A stretch of 64,000 nt of DNA from Mangrovicoccus algicola. GTDB lineage: Bacteria; Pseudomonadota; Alphaproteobacteria; Rhodobacterales; Rhodobacteraceae. The position numbers were made by a program, and so were the translations under genes. The notes beneath the pieces are model-generated. The model did not search any database. It had not been told where the DNA came from and saw only the letters and a program-made list of their open reading frames with translations. The stretch spans positions 23,202 through 87,201 of the forward strand of contig NZ_JACVXA010000014.1 of the NCBI RefSeq assembly GCF_014903745.1. Direction: 5' to 3'. Every line of letters starts with the position of its first letter. The first letter of the stretch is position 1. This document shows positions 38,144-46,490 of the stretch, piece by piece.

Positions 38144-38890
38144 ATGACCGTATCCTTTCAGCTCTACTCGGCCCGCGACGCGGGACCGTGGGACCAGGTT
38201 CTGACCATGCTTGCCGATCTGGGCTATGCCCAGGTCGAGGGCTTCGGCGGGGTCTATGCCGACCCGGCCGGGTTCCGTGCGCTTCTGGACGCGCGCGGCC
38301 TGACCATGCCCTCGGGCCATTTCTTCCCGCCCGAAAGCTTCGAGGAGGGGCTGGACACGACGCTGGCTGCCGCGAAGGCGCTCGGCATGTCGCAGCTTTT
38401 CTGCCCCGCCGTGCCGCCCGCGATGCGCGGCATGGACGCGCCCGGCTGGCAGGCCTTCGCCAAACGGCTGGACGCGGCCGGAAAGAAGGTGGCCGATGCC
38501 GGGTTCCGCTTCGGCTGGCACAATCACAACTGGGAATTCGCCGATCTGGGCGGCGGCACCACCGCGATGGAGATCATCCTGACCGAGGCGCCCGACATCG
38601 CCTGGGAGGCGGATATCGCCTGGATCCTGCGCGGCGGGGCCGACCCGCTGGACTGGATCGCGCGCCATGGCGACCGCATCACGGCCGCCCATGTGAAGGA
38701 CATCGCCCCCGATGGCGACGGCGCGGAGGAGGATGGCTGGGCCGATGTGGGCCATGGCACGATGGACTGGCCCGCGCTGATGGCCGCGCTGCGCGGCATC
38801 GGGGTCGAGCTGTTCGTGATGGAACATGACAAGCCGTCGGACGCGACCCGGTTCGCCACCCGGTCCATCGACGCCTTCAAGACATTCTGA
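38144..38890 (+). CDS. TIM-barrel sugar isomerase/epimerase (AP endonuclease 2 family), first copy
   Basis: A 248-residue protein of the xylose-isomerase-like TIM barrel family. The segments FGWHNHNWEF (around residue 125), EADIAWILRGG, ITAAHVKDIAP (His and Asp) and the late LFVMEHDKPS carry the usual metal ligands. Relatives include IolE, IolH and 3-keto-sugar acting enzymes. AGGAAG precedes ATG 38144. It sits between the importer and a Gfo/Idh dehydrogenase, so it probably isomerises or dehydrates the keto-sugar made by that enzyme. Confidence 0.83.
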   Translation: MTVSFQLYSARDAGPWDQVLTMLADLGYAQVEGFGGVYADPAGFRALLDARGLTMPSGHFFPPESFEEGLDTTLAAAKALGMSQLFCPAVPPAMRGMDAPGWQAFAKRLDAAGKKVADAGFRFGWHNHNWEFADLGGGTTAMEIILTEAPDIAWEADIAWILRGGADPLDWIARHGDRITAAHVKDIAPDGDGAEEDGWADVGHGTMDWPALMAALRGIGVELFVMEHDKPSDATRFATRSIDAFKTF

Positions 38891-38897
38891 GGTCATC

Positions 38898-40022
38898 ATG
38901 AGCGACACACTCGGCATCGGCGTCATTGGCTGCGGCAACATCTCCGCCGCCTATATGCGCCTCGCCCCCCTGTTCCGCGGCATCCAGATGCGCGCCTGCG
39001 TCGATCTGAACGCCGATCTGGCCGCGGCGCGCGCCGCCGAATTCGGCCTGCGTGCCCTGTCGGTGGAGGATCTGCTGGCGGCGGAGGACATCCATGTCAT
39101 CGTCAACCTGACCATCCCCCCCGCGCATTTCGCGGTCTCGAAGGCGGCGCTGGAGGCGGGCAAGCATGTCTGGTCGGAAAAACCCTTCGTCCTCAGCCTG
39201 GAGGAGGGCCGCGCGCTGGCCGACATCGCCGGGGCCAAGGGGCTGCGCATCGGCTCGGCGCCCGACACGTTCCTGGGCGGCGCGCATCAGCTGGCGCGCC
39301 ACCTCGTCGATCAGGGCGCGGTGGGGGACATCACCTCGGGCACCTGCTTCGTGCAGAGCCCCGGCATGGAGATGTGGCATCCGAACCCGGATTTCTTCTT
39401 CAAGCCGGGCGCGGGTCCGGTGCTGGATATCGGCCCCTACTACATCTCCAACCTCGTGCAGATGCTGGGGCCGGTGTCCCGCGTGGCGGCGATCGCCGGA
39501 TCGGCCTCCGACTACCGCACCATCACCAGCCAGCCGCGCCATGGCGAGCGGATCCCGGTGGAGACCCCGACCACGATCCATTCGATCCTGAAATTCGCCT
39601 CCGGCGCGCAGGTGACCTTCGTCGCCTCCTGGGATGTCTGGCATCACGGCCATGCGCCGATGGAGCTTTATGGCCGCGACGGCACGCTCTATGTGCCCGA
39701 TCCCAATTTCTTCGGCGGCGAGCTGCGGATGACGGCGGGGCCGGAATTCGTCAATGTCGCTGCGGATTGGCGGCACCCCTTCGCCGTCGCGAATGACGAG
39801 AAGGGGCGGGCCAATTACCGCACCGCCGGGCTGGCCGACATGGCGCAGGCGATCCTCGAGGGGCGGGACCATCGCTGTTCGCTGGATTTCTCGCTGCATG
39901 TGGTGGACGTGATGACCGCCATCCTGCGCGCCGGCGAGGAGGCGCGTGCGCTGGACCTGTCCACGACCTGCGAACGCCCGGCGGCATTGGACCCGGCCGC
40001 GGCCGCGGCGCTTCTGGCCTGA
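38898..40022 (+). CDS. Gfo/Idh/MocA family sugar dehydrogenase, first copy
   Basis: A 374-residue oxidoreductase with Rossmann motif GIGVIGCGNISAAY at the start, the E-K-P motif in VWSEKPFVLS and DIGPYYISNLVQ in the catalytic domain. It oxidises a sugar, inositol or glycoside hydroxyl with NAD(P). ATG 38898 lies seven bases after the isomerase stop. The operon has two of these enzymes, suggesting oxidation at one step and reduction or a second oxidation at another. Confidence 0.87.
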   Translation: MSDTLGIGVIGCGNISAAYMRLAPLFRGIQMRACVDLNADLAAARAAEFGLRALSVEDLLAAEDIHVIVNLTIPPAHFAVSKAALEAGKHVWSEKPFVLSLEEGRALADIAGAKGLRIGSAPDTFLGGAHQLARHLVDQGAVGDITSGTCFVQSPGMEMWHPNPDFFFKPGAGPVLDIGPYYISNLVQMLGPVSRVAAIAGSASDYRTITSQPRHGERIPVETPTTIHSILKFASGAQVTFVASWDVWHHGHAPMELYGRDGTLYVPDPNFFGGELRMTAGPEFVNVAADWRHPFAVANDEKGRANYRTAGLADMAQAILEGRDHRCSLDFSLHVVDVMTAILRAGEEARALDLSTTCERPAALDPAAAAALLA

Positions 40023-40028
40023 CCGGCG

Positions 40029-40859
40029 ATGCGCAGCGAGCTTTGCCTGCATGACCTGAGCACCGGCGCGACGCGGGTCCTGCTGGCCACCGACCGGCTG
40101 ATCGAGGCGCCCAACTGGGCGCCCGGCGGCGGCTATCTTCTGGTCAATGCCGAGGGCGGGCTGTTCCGCGTGTCGCTCGACGCGCCCGATCTGGTGCCGG
40201 TCGATCTGGGGCCGCATGACCGGCTGAACAACGATCACGGCATCTCGCCCGATGGCGGGACCCATGTCTTCTGCGACCATTCGCAGGCGGGGATGTCGGT
40301 GATCTACACCATTCCCGCCGCCGGGGGCGCGCCGCGCCGGGTCACGCCGCTGGGTCCCTCCTGGTGGCATGGCTGGTCGCCCGACGGCGCGCGCCTGGCC
40401 TATGCCGCGATCCGCGACGAGCGTTTCGCCATCGCCACCTGCGCCCTGGATGGCAGCGACGAGCGGATCCTCGTCACCGGGCCGGGCCATTATGACGGCC
40501 CGGACTACACGCCGGATGGTCACTGGATCTGGTTCAACGCCACGCGCGGCGGGACGATGCAGCTGTGGCGCATGCCCGCCGATGGCGGCACGCCCGAACA
40601 GATGACCGATGCCCCGCGCGATGCCTGGTTCCCGCATCCCGCCCCCGGCGGGCGGCATGTTCTCTACCTGGCCTATCCGCAGGGCACCGAGGGCCATCCG
40701 CGCGACCGCGACGTCTCGCTGCGCCTGATCGACCTCGAAACGGGCCGCGACCGCGCGCTGTTCGGCCTGTTCGGCGGACAGGGCACGATCAACACCCCCT
40801 GCTGGGCGCCGGAGGGAGGCCGCTTTGCCTTCTGCCGCTATGCCCCGCCTCCCGCATGA
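40029..40859 (+). CDS. Cytoplasmic TolB/PD40-type beta-propeller protein
   Basis: A 276-residue protein built from repeated propeller blades; the repeats show as NNDHGISPDG, WWHGWSPDG, HYDGPDYTPDG, WFPHPAPGG and NTPCWAPEG. There is no signal peptide, so unlike TolB it should be cytoplasmic. Conserved histidines occur at the blade entries, reminiscent of the metal-binding site of oligogalacturonate-lyase-type propellers. It lies inside a sugar operon six bases after a Gfo/Idh gene. It may be an enzyme (lyase or hydrolase) or a sugar sensor. Function not known; the structural call is good. Confidence 0.78.
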   Translation: MRSELCLHDLSTGATRVLLATDRLIEAPNWAPGGGYLLVNAEGGLFRVSLDAPDLVPVDLGPHDRLNNDHGISPDGGTHVFCDHSQAGMSVIYTIPAAGGAPRRVTPLGPSWWHGWSPDGARLAYAAIRDERFAIATCALDGSDERILVTGPGHYDGPDYTPDGHWIWFNATRGGTMQLWRMPADGGTPEQMTDAPRDAWFPHPAPGGRHVLYLAYPQGTEGHPRDRDVSLRLIDLETGRDRALFGLFGGQGTINTPCWAPEGGRFAFCRYAPPPA

Positions 40860-40875
40860 TGACGAAAGGACCGAC

Positions 40876-41934
40876 ATGCCTGCCACGATAAAGGGCCCCG
40901 CCATCTTCCTGGCGCAATTCGCGGGCGACGAAGCGCCCTTCGACACCCTGCCGGGCCTCTGCGGATGGGCCGCGGACCTGGGCTACAAGGGGGTGCAGAT
41001 CCCCGCGGGCGATGCCCGGCTGTTCGATTTGGACCGCGCCGCCGAGAGCCAGGACTATTGCGACGAGATCGCGGGCCTCTGCGCCGGGGCCGGGGTGGAG
41101 ATCACCGAGCTGTCCACCCATCTGGAGGGGCAGCTGGTCGCCGTCCATCCCGCCTATGACGCGCTTTTCGACGGCTTCGCCCCCGCCGCGGTCCATGGCG
41201 ATCCCGCCGCCCGTACCGACTGGGCGGTGGGCCAAGTGAAGAAGGCCGCGACCGCCTCGCGCCGGCTGGGCCTGAAGACCGCCGTCACCTTCTCGGGCAG
41301 CCTTGCCTTCCCCTATCTCTATCCCTGGCCGCAGCGCCCCGAAGGGCTGATCGAGGAGGCCTTTGCCGAGCTCGGCCGCCGCTGGCGCCCGATCCTCGAC
41401 CATTACGAGGCCGAGGGCGTTGATCTCGCCTACGAGATCCATCCCGGCGAGGACATCTTCGACGGCGCCACCTGGGAGATGTTCCTCGACGCGGTCGGCG
41501 GCCATGCGCGGGCGAAGATCCTCTACGACCCGTCGCATTTCGTGCTGCAATGCCTCGACTACCTGGCCTTCATCGACCGCTATCACGACCGCATCGCCGC
41601 CTTCCACGTCAAGGATGCCGAGTTCAATCCCGATGGCCGGCAGGGCGTCTATTCGGGCTACCAGCCCTGGGTGCAGCGCGCCGGGCGGTTCCGCAGCCCC
41701 GGCGACGGGCAGGTCGATTTCGCCGCGATCTTCTCGCGGCTGACGGCGCATGGCTTTGACAGCTGGGCGGTGATGGAATGGGAATGCTGCCTGAAATCGC
41801 CGCAACAGGGCGCGCGCGAAGGGGCGCCCTTCATCGACGCGCATCTGATCGAGGTGACGGGCAAGGCCTTCGACGACTTCGCGGGCGGCACGACCGACCG
41901 CGCCGCGATCCGCAAGATGCTGGGGCTCGGCTGA
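40876..41934 (+). CDS. TIM-barrel sugar isomerase/epimerase, second copy
   Basis: A 352-residue TIM-barrel enzyme, longer than the first copy. The metal-ligand segments are clear: YEIHPGEDIFDG (Glu/His), ILYDPSHFVLQ (Asp/His), AAFHVKDAEF (His/Asp) and VMEWECCL (Glu). GAAAGGA precedes ATG 40876. It is only distantly similar to the first copy, so the two should catalyse different steps. Its stop overlaps the next start (TGATG). Confidence 0.85.
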   Translation: MPATIKGPAIFLAQFAGDEAPFDTLPGLCGWAADLGYKGVQIPAGDARLFDLDRAAESQDYCDEIAGLCAGAGVEITELSTHLEGQLVAVHPAYDALFDGFAPAAVHGDPAARTDWAVGQVKKAATASRRLGLKTAVTFSGSLAFPYLYPWPQRPEGLIEEAFAELGRRWRPILDHYEAEGVDLAYEIHPGEDIFDGATWEMFLDAVGGHARAKILYDPSHFVLQCLDYLAFIDRYHDRIAAFHVKDAEFNPDGRQGVYSGYQPWVQRAGRFRSPGDGQVDFAAIFSRLTAHGFDSWAVMEWECCLKSPQQGAREGAPFIDAHLIEVTGKAFDDFAGGTTDRAAIRKMLGLG

Positions 41935-43043
41935 TGGCGCGTCTGAGACTGGGCATGGTCGGCGGCGGGCAGGGGGCGCTGATCGGCGGCATCCACCGCA
42001 TCGCCGCGCGCATCGACGGGCAATGGGACCTGGTGGCCGGGGCGCTGAGTTCCGATCCCGACCGCGCGCGGGCCTCCGCGGCAGAGATCGGGCTCGATCC
42101 CGCGCGCAGCTATGCCGAGTTTGCCGAGATGGCCCGCGCCGAGGCGGGCCGCCCCGACGGGATCGATGCGGTCGCCATCGTCACGCCGAACCACCTGCAC
42201 GCGCCTGCCGCCATCGCCTTCCTTCAGGCCGGGATCCACGTGATCTGCGACAAGCCGCTGGCGGCGACGATGGAGCAGGCCGAGGCGATCGCCGCGGCGG
42301 TGGCGGCCTCGGACCGGCAGTTCATCCTGACCCATAACTATTCGGCCTATCCGCTGATCCGGCAGGCGCGCGAGATGGTGGCGGCGGGCGAGCTGGGCGA
42401 GATCCGCCTGGTCCATGTCGAATACGTGCAGGACTGGCTGGCCGAGGAGACGGGCGGCAAGCAGGCCGAGTGGCGCACCGATCCGGCACGTTCGGGCGCG
42501 GGCGGCTGCATCGGCGATATCGGCACCCATGCCCATAACCTGGCGGGGTTCGTCAGCGGGCTGGACGTGGCCGAATTGTCGGCCGACCTTCAGGCCTTCG
42601 TGCCGGGGCGACGGGTCGATGACAACGTGCATGTGATGCTGCGCTACGAAGGCGGGGCCCGGGGCATGCTCTGGGCCAGCCAGGTGGCGGTGGGCAACGG
42701 CAATGCGCTGCGCCTGCGGATCCACGGCACGAAGGCGGGGCTCGACTGGGCGCAGGAGGATCCGAACCGGATGACCTTCACCCGCTTCGGCGGGCCCGCA
42801 CAGATCCTGACCCGCGGCGGGGCGGGGGCGGGACCGGCGGGACTGGCGCATCTGCGCACGCCCGGCGGACATCCCGAGGGCTATCTGGAGGCTTTCGCCA
42901 CGCTCTATGCCGAAGCGGCCGCGCGGATCCGCGGCGAGACGGCGGAGGCGCTGCCCGGCATCGGCGAGGGCATGGCGGGGATGCGCTTCATCGCCGCCTG
43001 CCTGCGCTCTTCCGCGGAAAATGCCGCCTGGGTTGCGCCCTGA
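41934..43043 (+). CDS. Gfo/Idh/MocA family sugar dehydrogenase, second copy
   Basis: A 369-residue oxidoreductase with [12 protein letters not shown] (nucleotide loop), D-K-P in CDKPLAAT and the catalytic-domain motif [13 protein letters not shown] with the active-site His. Last gene of the LacI-controlled operon and directly coupled to the second isomerase. A strong bidirectional hairpin follows at 43052-43074. Confidence 0.88.
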   Translation: MARLRLGMVGGGQGALIGGIHRIAARIDGQWDLVAGALSSDPDRARASAAEIGLDPARSYAEFAEMARAEAGRPDGIDAVAIVTPNHLHAPAAIAFLQAGIHVICDKPLAATMEQAEAIAAAVAASDRQFILTHNYSAYPLIRQAREMVAAGELGEIRLVHVEYVQDWLAEETGGKQAEWRTDPARSGAGGCIGDIGTHAHNLAGFVSGLDVAELSADLQAFVPGRRVDDNVHVMLRYEGGARGMLWASQVAVGNGNALRLRIHGTKAGLDWAQEDPNRMTFTRFGGPAQILTRGGAGAGPAGLAHLRTPGGHPEGYLEAFATLYAEAAARIRGETAEALPGIGEGMAGMRFIAACLRSSAENAAWVAP

Positions 43044-43051
43044 CGGCAGGC

Positions 43052-43074
43052 GGGCGGCCCGGAACAGGCCGCCC
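43052..43074. terminator. Bidirectional terminator hairpin
   Basis: A perfect 8-bp inverted repeat GGGCGGCC / GGCCGCCC with a 7-base loop lies between the convergent ends of the sugar operon (43043) and the Rieske oxygenase gene (43081). Confidence 0.65.
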
Positions 43075-43080
43075 TCCGGA

Positions 43081-44121
43081 TCATTCCGCCGCCAGGACCT
43101 CGGTCGCGCCCTCGACATATTCGGGCTCGCCATGGTCGTGGAACAGCTGCAGCAGCCTCTTGCGCATGATCATGCCGGGCCGGTCGGTGACCATGTGCAG
43201 CTCGGTGCGCCGCTTGAGGTCCAGGACCACCTCGGGATCGGTGCATTCCAGCATGTCCTTGTCCTCGGTGATGATGGCCTGGTCCCAGGCGATCAGGTCG
43301 GCGGCCGGGCAATCCGCCTCGGTGTCGTTGCGGAACAGGATCTGGGAGATCTGCATGGATCCGTCATCGATCGGCGTGGCGCAGTTGAAGATGATGTGGC
43401 GCAGCCCCGAGGGATATTCGATGTCGAGCCGCCGGTAGAAGGGGATGTACCACTTGTTGACCATCCGCCGCGTGGTCTTGCCCTCGGGCTCGCCGGTGAT
43501 CCGCACGGCATGGGCGGGGTTCACCACCTCCTGGTTCACCGAGGCGGTGAAGCCTTCCGCCGTCTCCTCGATCACGTATTGCTCGGGCACCGGGTCGTTG
43601 ATGTCGCCGAAGGTGTTGCGGTGCACGAAGGCGATATGGGCCGCGTCGAAGGAGTTCTCCATCAGCCGGAAGGGCGAGGTTTCCCAGCGGTCGTAGAACT
43701 GGTGGATGCGGCGGAACCCGGGATCCGCCTCTTCCGGCACGTCCGGGATGTCGGCGATCGGATCGTCCAGCGCCACCCAGACATGGCCATAGCGGTCCTG
43801 CGCATGGAATCCGCGGGTGCGGGCATTGGGCACCGCCTGGCGTTCGGGAAATTGCGGCACCATCACCAGCCGGCCGCTGCGGTCGTATTCCCAGCCGTGA
43901 TAGCCGCAGACGATATTGCCGTTCTTGCACCAGCCGGTCGACAGCTTGGCCGTGCGGTGGCAGCAGCGGTCCTCCAGCGCGGCGGGCTTTCCCTCGCCGT
44001 CGAGGAACAGCACGATCTTCTCGCCCAGAAGCGTGAAGGGCTTGGGCCCGTCCTCCAGATGCGCGGTCGGCATGACCGCGTACCAGAACCGGCGCAGGGT
44101 CTTCTGTTTCGTGTTCAGCAT
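43081..44121 (-). CDS. Rieske-type non-haem iron oxygenase (VanA-like)
   Basis: A 346-residue ring-hydroxylating or O-demethylating oxygenase. The Rieske [2Fe-2S] ligands are Cys53 and His55 (DRCCHR) and Cys72 and His75 (VCGYHGWEY). The mononuclear iron site is FDAAHIAFVHRNTFG. The size fits single-component vanillate-demethylase-type oxygenases. No ferredoxin reductase is encoded nearby, so it must borrow electrons. It follows a THI5-like binding protein by four bases, implying that the substrate is imported, perhaps an aromatic acid or N-heterocycle. Confidence 0.88.
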   Translation of the reverse strand: MLNTKQKTLRRFWYAVMPTAHLEDGPKPFTLLGEKIVLFLDGEGKPAALEDRCCHRTAKLSTGWCKNGNIVCGYHGWEYDRSGRLVMVPQFPERQAVPNARTRGFHAQDRYGHVWVALDDPIADIPDVPEEADPGFRRIHQFYDRWETSPFRLMENSFDAAHIAFVHRNTFGDINDPVPEQYVIEETAEGFTASVNQEVVNPAHAVRITGEPEGKTTRRMVNKWYIPFYRRLDIEYPSGLRHIIFNCATPIDDGSMQISQILFRNDTEADCPAADLIAWDQAIITEDKDMLECTDPEVVLDLKRRTELHMVTDRPGMIMRKRLLQLFHDHGEPEYVEGATEVLAAE

Positions 44122-44125
44122 CGGG

Positions 44126-45106
44126 TCAGCCTTCCGTGGCCGGGGTCAGGAAATCGAGCGTGTAGGCGGTGGCGGGATCGAAATCCGCCGCCAGCAGCCC
44201 CTGGGATTTCAGCATCTCCGCATGGGCCGCCCAGTCCTGCGGGTCGATCCGGCCGATCTCGGCGGGGTCGGTTTCATAGAGCAGGTGCTCGCTGATCATC
44301 TTGTCGATGGCGAACCGCATCTGCCCCTCGGTCTGGTTGGGGTCGCGCGCGGCGATGGACTCCATCGCGGGGGCGGGATCGGCGATGAAATCCTGCCAGC
44401 CCTTCACCGAGGCATCGACCAGGCATTGCACGGCCTCGGGCTGCGTCTGGATCAGCTCCTCGGAGACCACGACCAGCGAACCGGCCGAGGCATAGCCCAT
44501 GTCGGCGATCAGGAAATAGCTGGCCTCCTCGCCGGTCTCCTGTTCGTAGCGCCAGGGCTCGGAGGAGACAAATCCCTGCTGGATCGCGTCGGGCGTGGTC
44601 ATCCAGACCGCGATCTGGCCGTTATAGGCGCGCAGATCGGCATCCTCCAATCCGTATTTCGCCTGCAGGAAGGGCCAGATCGTGACCCGGTTCGACTGCG
44701 ACAGCAGCACCGGATGGCCCTTCATGTCCGCGGGCGTCTCGATCCCCTGGCCGGGATGATACATCAGGATCTGCGGCACCTTCTGGAACGAGGTCATGAC
44801 GGCGCGCGCCGGGAAGCCCGCGGCGACCAGGTTCATCACCCCGTCATTCTGCGAGATCAGCGCGACATCGACCGCGCCCGAGGCCAGAAGCTGCGCGGTG
44901 TCCATGCCCGGCCCGCCGTCGCGGATGGTCATGTCGACGCCGCAATCGGCATAGAAGCCGCGGGCGACGGCCTGGTGATAGCCGCCATGTTCGGCCTGCG
45001 CCTTCCAGCTCATCTGGAAGGTCAGCGGCACGGCGTCCTGGGCGGCGGCGGGGGCGGCCAGCGCAAAAGCGGCGGCAAGGCAGCATAGGGGATCGCGGAT
45101 CTTCAA
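44126..45106 (-). CDS. NMT1/THI5-like ABC substrate-binding protein (no permease or ATPase nearby)
   Basis: A 326-residue periplasmic binding protein of the SsuA/THI5/NMT1 class. The signal peptide ends AAPAAAQ, followed by VPLTFQMSWKAQAEHGGYHQA and the typical GGPGMDTAQLLASGAVDVALI. The first codon appears to be TTG 45106, preceded by AGGAG; no ATG fits the signal peptide. Family ligands include pyrimidines, riboflavin precursors, sulfonates and taurine. The transporter partners are missing here, so the protein must share another importer or serve as a sensor. It is co-transcribed with the Rieske oxygenase. Confidence 0.82.
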   Translation of the reverse strand: MKIRDPLCCLAAAFALAAPAAAQDAVPLTFQMSWKAQAEHGGYHQAVARGFYADCGVDMTIRDGGPGMDTAQLLASGAVDVALISQNDGVMNLVAAGFPARAVMTSFQKVPQILMYHPGQGIETPADMKGHPVLLSQSNRVTIWPFLQAKYGLEDADLRAYNGQIAVWMTTPDAIQQGFVSSEPWRYEQETGEEASYFLIADMGYASAGSLVVVSEELIQTQPEAVQCLVDASVKGWQDFIADPAPAMESIAARDPNQTEGQMRFAIDKMISEHLLYETDPAEIGRIDPQDWAAHAEMLKSQGLLAADFDPATAYTLDFLTPATEG

Positions 45107-45371
45107 AGCCGTCTACCTTTCTCCTGTCGGGATGGGTCGTGATTTTTCTGATTATGCGGGGAAGGGGACGGGCAGGGCTGTCTGCCTGCCGGTCTGCCCG
45201 GCTCCGGTGCTTTGGCGGATCGGCCGAGCCCCTTGCGCGGGGCAGCATGGCGGATGCGCTACCTGTCCGGACGTCCGGGGCGGTGCCCCCCGGGATCAGA
45301 CTGGCACGGGGCGGGAGGGCGGAAAACAATCAAATTTGCCCCGCTCTCTTGCCTTTTGGGCAACATTCGCC
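45107..45371 (-). promoter_or_regulatory. Region between LysR gene and THI5-like operon
   Basis: A 265-bp gap on the minus-strand side. It should contain the promoter for the binding-protein/oxygenase pair. A weak dyad TTGCC-TTTTG-GGCAA at 45349-45363 may end the LysR transcript. No thiamine-type riboswitch core was recognised. Nothing else could be assigned. Confidence 0.35.
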
Positions 45372-46313
45372 TCAGCCGGGCTGGCCCGGCACCGGCGGCA
45401 GGTCCAGCGCGCGCACCTGTTCCGAGATCAGCTCCACCATCTGCGCGACCTTGGCATCGCCCATCGCCTCGGTCACCACGTAGATCCCCAGGGGCCAGGC
45501 GCGCTCCGGCTCTCCGGGGATCGTCTCGATCTGGTGGACACCCTGGCGCGCCAGGTAGGGGCCCAGCAGGACGCTGTGGGTCAGCACCGCATCCGCCGCC
45601 TGCAGGTAATCGAGACAGACCGCCAGCGAATTCGAGGTGAAGGCATGGCCATAGCTGCCCTGCGGCAGTTCCGGCAGGGTGCGCGCATTCTCGGATTGCA
45701 GCTTGTCCAGCCGCGATTCCGAGGGCACGGCGACCACGCTGGGCCAGGCGAAGATCTCGGCCAGGCTGCGCGGCGCTTCCAGAAGGGGATGGCCCGCGCG
45801 CACGTAATAGCCGTCGCGCGACATGCCCATCGGCAGGAACTCCACCGCATTGGCATGGGCAAAGCCCGGGATCTGGTTGCCGATGAACAGCGAGATGTCC
45901 CCCGCCAGGAGCTGCGCCATGCAGCGCAGCGCCGAGCCCAGGCTGACATGGATCGGGGCATCGGGATGGGCGCGGAACTGCGCCATGACGATATCCTTCA
46001 GGAACAGGTCCCAGGAGGAATAGCCCGAGCCGATGCTGATCCCGTGCGCGGCCTTGACCCTCTGGCGCTCGATCCGCCCCAGCGCGTTGCCGTAGAGGCG
46101 GCGCATGATCATCGCGTTCTCATACAGCGTCTCGCCCGCCTCGGTCAGCCGCACCCCGCGCGAGCTGCGTTCGAACAGCACGACATTCAGCGACTGTTCC
46201 AGTTTCCGGATGCTGTAGCTCAGCGCGGGCTGCGATACGGCCAGCGTCTCGGCGGCGGCCAGGAAGGATCCCGCCTCGGCGATTGCCAGGAAATGCTCCA
46301 GAACCTTGTCCAT
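45372..46313 (-). CDS. LysR family transcriptional regulator
   Basis: A 313-residue LysR-type regulator with the helix-turn-helix FLAAAETLAVSQPALSYSIR at residues 18-37 and a conventional effector domain. It is divergent from a sugar-type ABC operon across 177 bp and lies upstream, on the same strand, of the THI5-like/Rieske pair, so it could control either. Position and the dyad between the divergent genes favour the ABC operon. Confidence 0.88.
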   Translation of the reverse strand: MDKVLEHFLAIAEAGSFLAAAETLAVSQPALSYSIRKLEQSLNVVLFERSSRGVRLTEAGETLYENAMIMRRLYGNALGRIERQRVKAAHGISIGSGYSSWDLFLKDIVMAQFRAHPDAPIHVSLGSALRCMAQLLAGDISLFIGNQIPGFAHANAVEFLPMGMSRDGYYVRAGHPLLEAPRSLAEIFAWPSVVAVPSESRLDKLQSENARTLPELPQGSYGHAFTSNSLAVCLDYLQAADAVLTHSVLLGPYLARQGVHQIETIPGEPERAWPLGIYVVTEAMGDAKVAQMVELISEQVRALDLPPVPGQPG

Positions 46314-46490
46314 GCCGTGCCGTCCTGCTGTATAAAAACAGCTTATATTGTAGATGAAAAATTGTATTTTATAAATAGAAAACCGGCTGATACCGTTTCC
46401 CGAGGTGTCGCTGCGCGGGCAGGGCGCCGGAGGGCGGGCCGGTGGAGGACCGGGCTGCGCTCAGCAATCATCGTCCAGGGAGGGAACCGG
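46314..46490. promoter_or_regulatory. Divergent promoter with LysR-type dyad
   Basis: The segment 46325-46385 is strikingly AT-rich. It holds the dyad GCTGT-ATAAAA-ACAGC at 46327-46342, a T-N11-A style site suitable for a LysR regulator, followed by several A/T runs likely to carry the divergent promoters. Confidence 0.5.

Noticed and set aside
45107..45371. Possible thiamine (THI-box) riboswitch upstream of the THI5-like gene
   Set aside because: The conserved riboswitch core motifs were not recognised, and there are no thiamine biosynthesis genes near.
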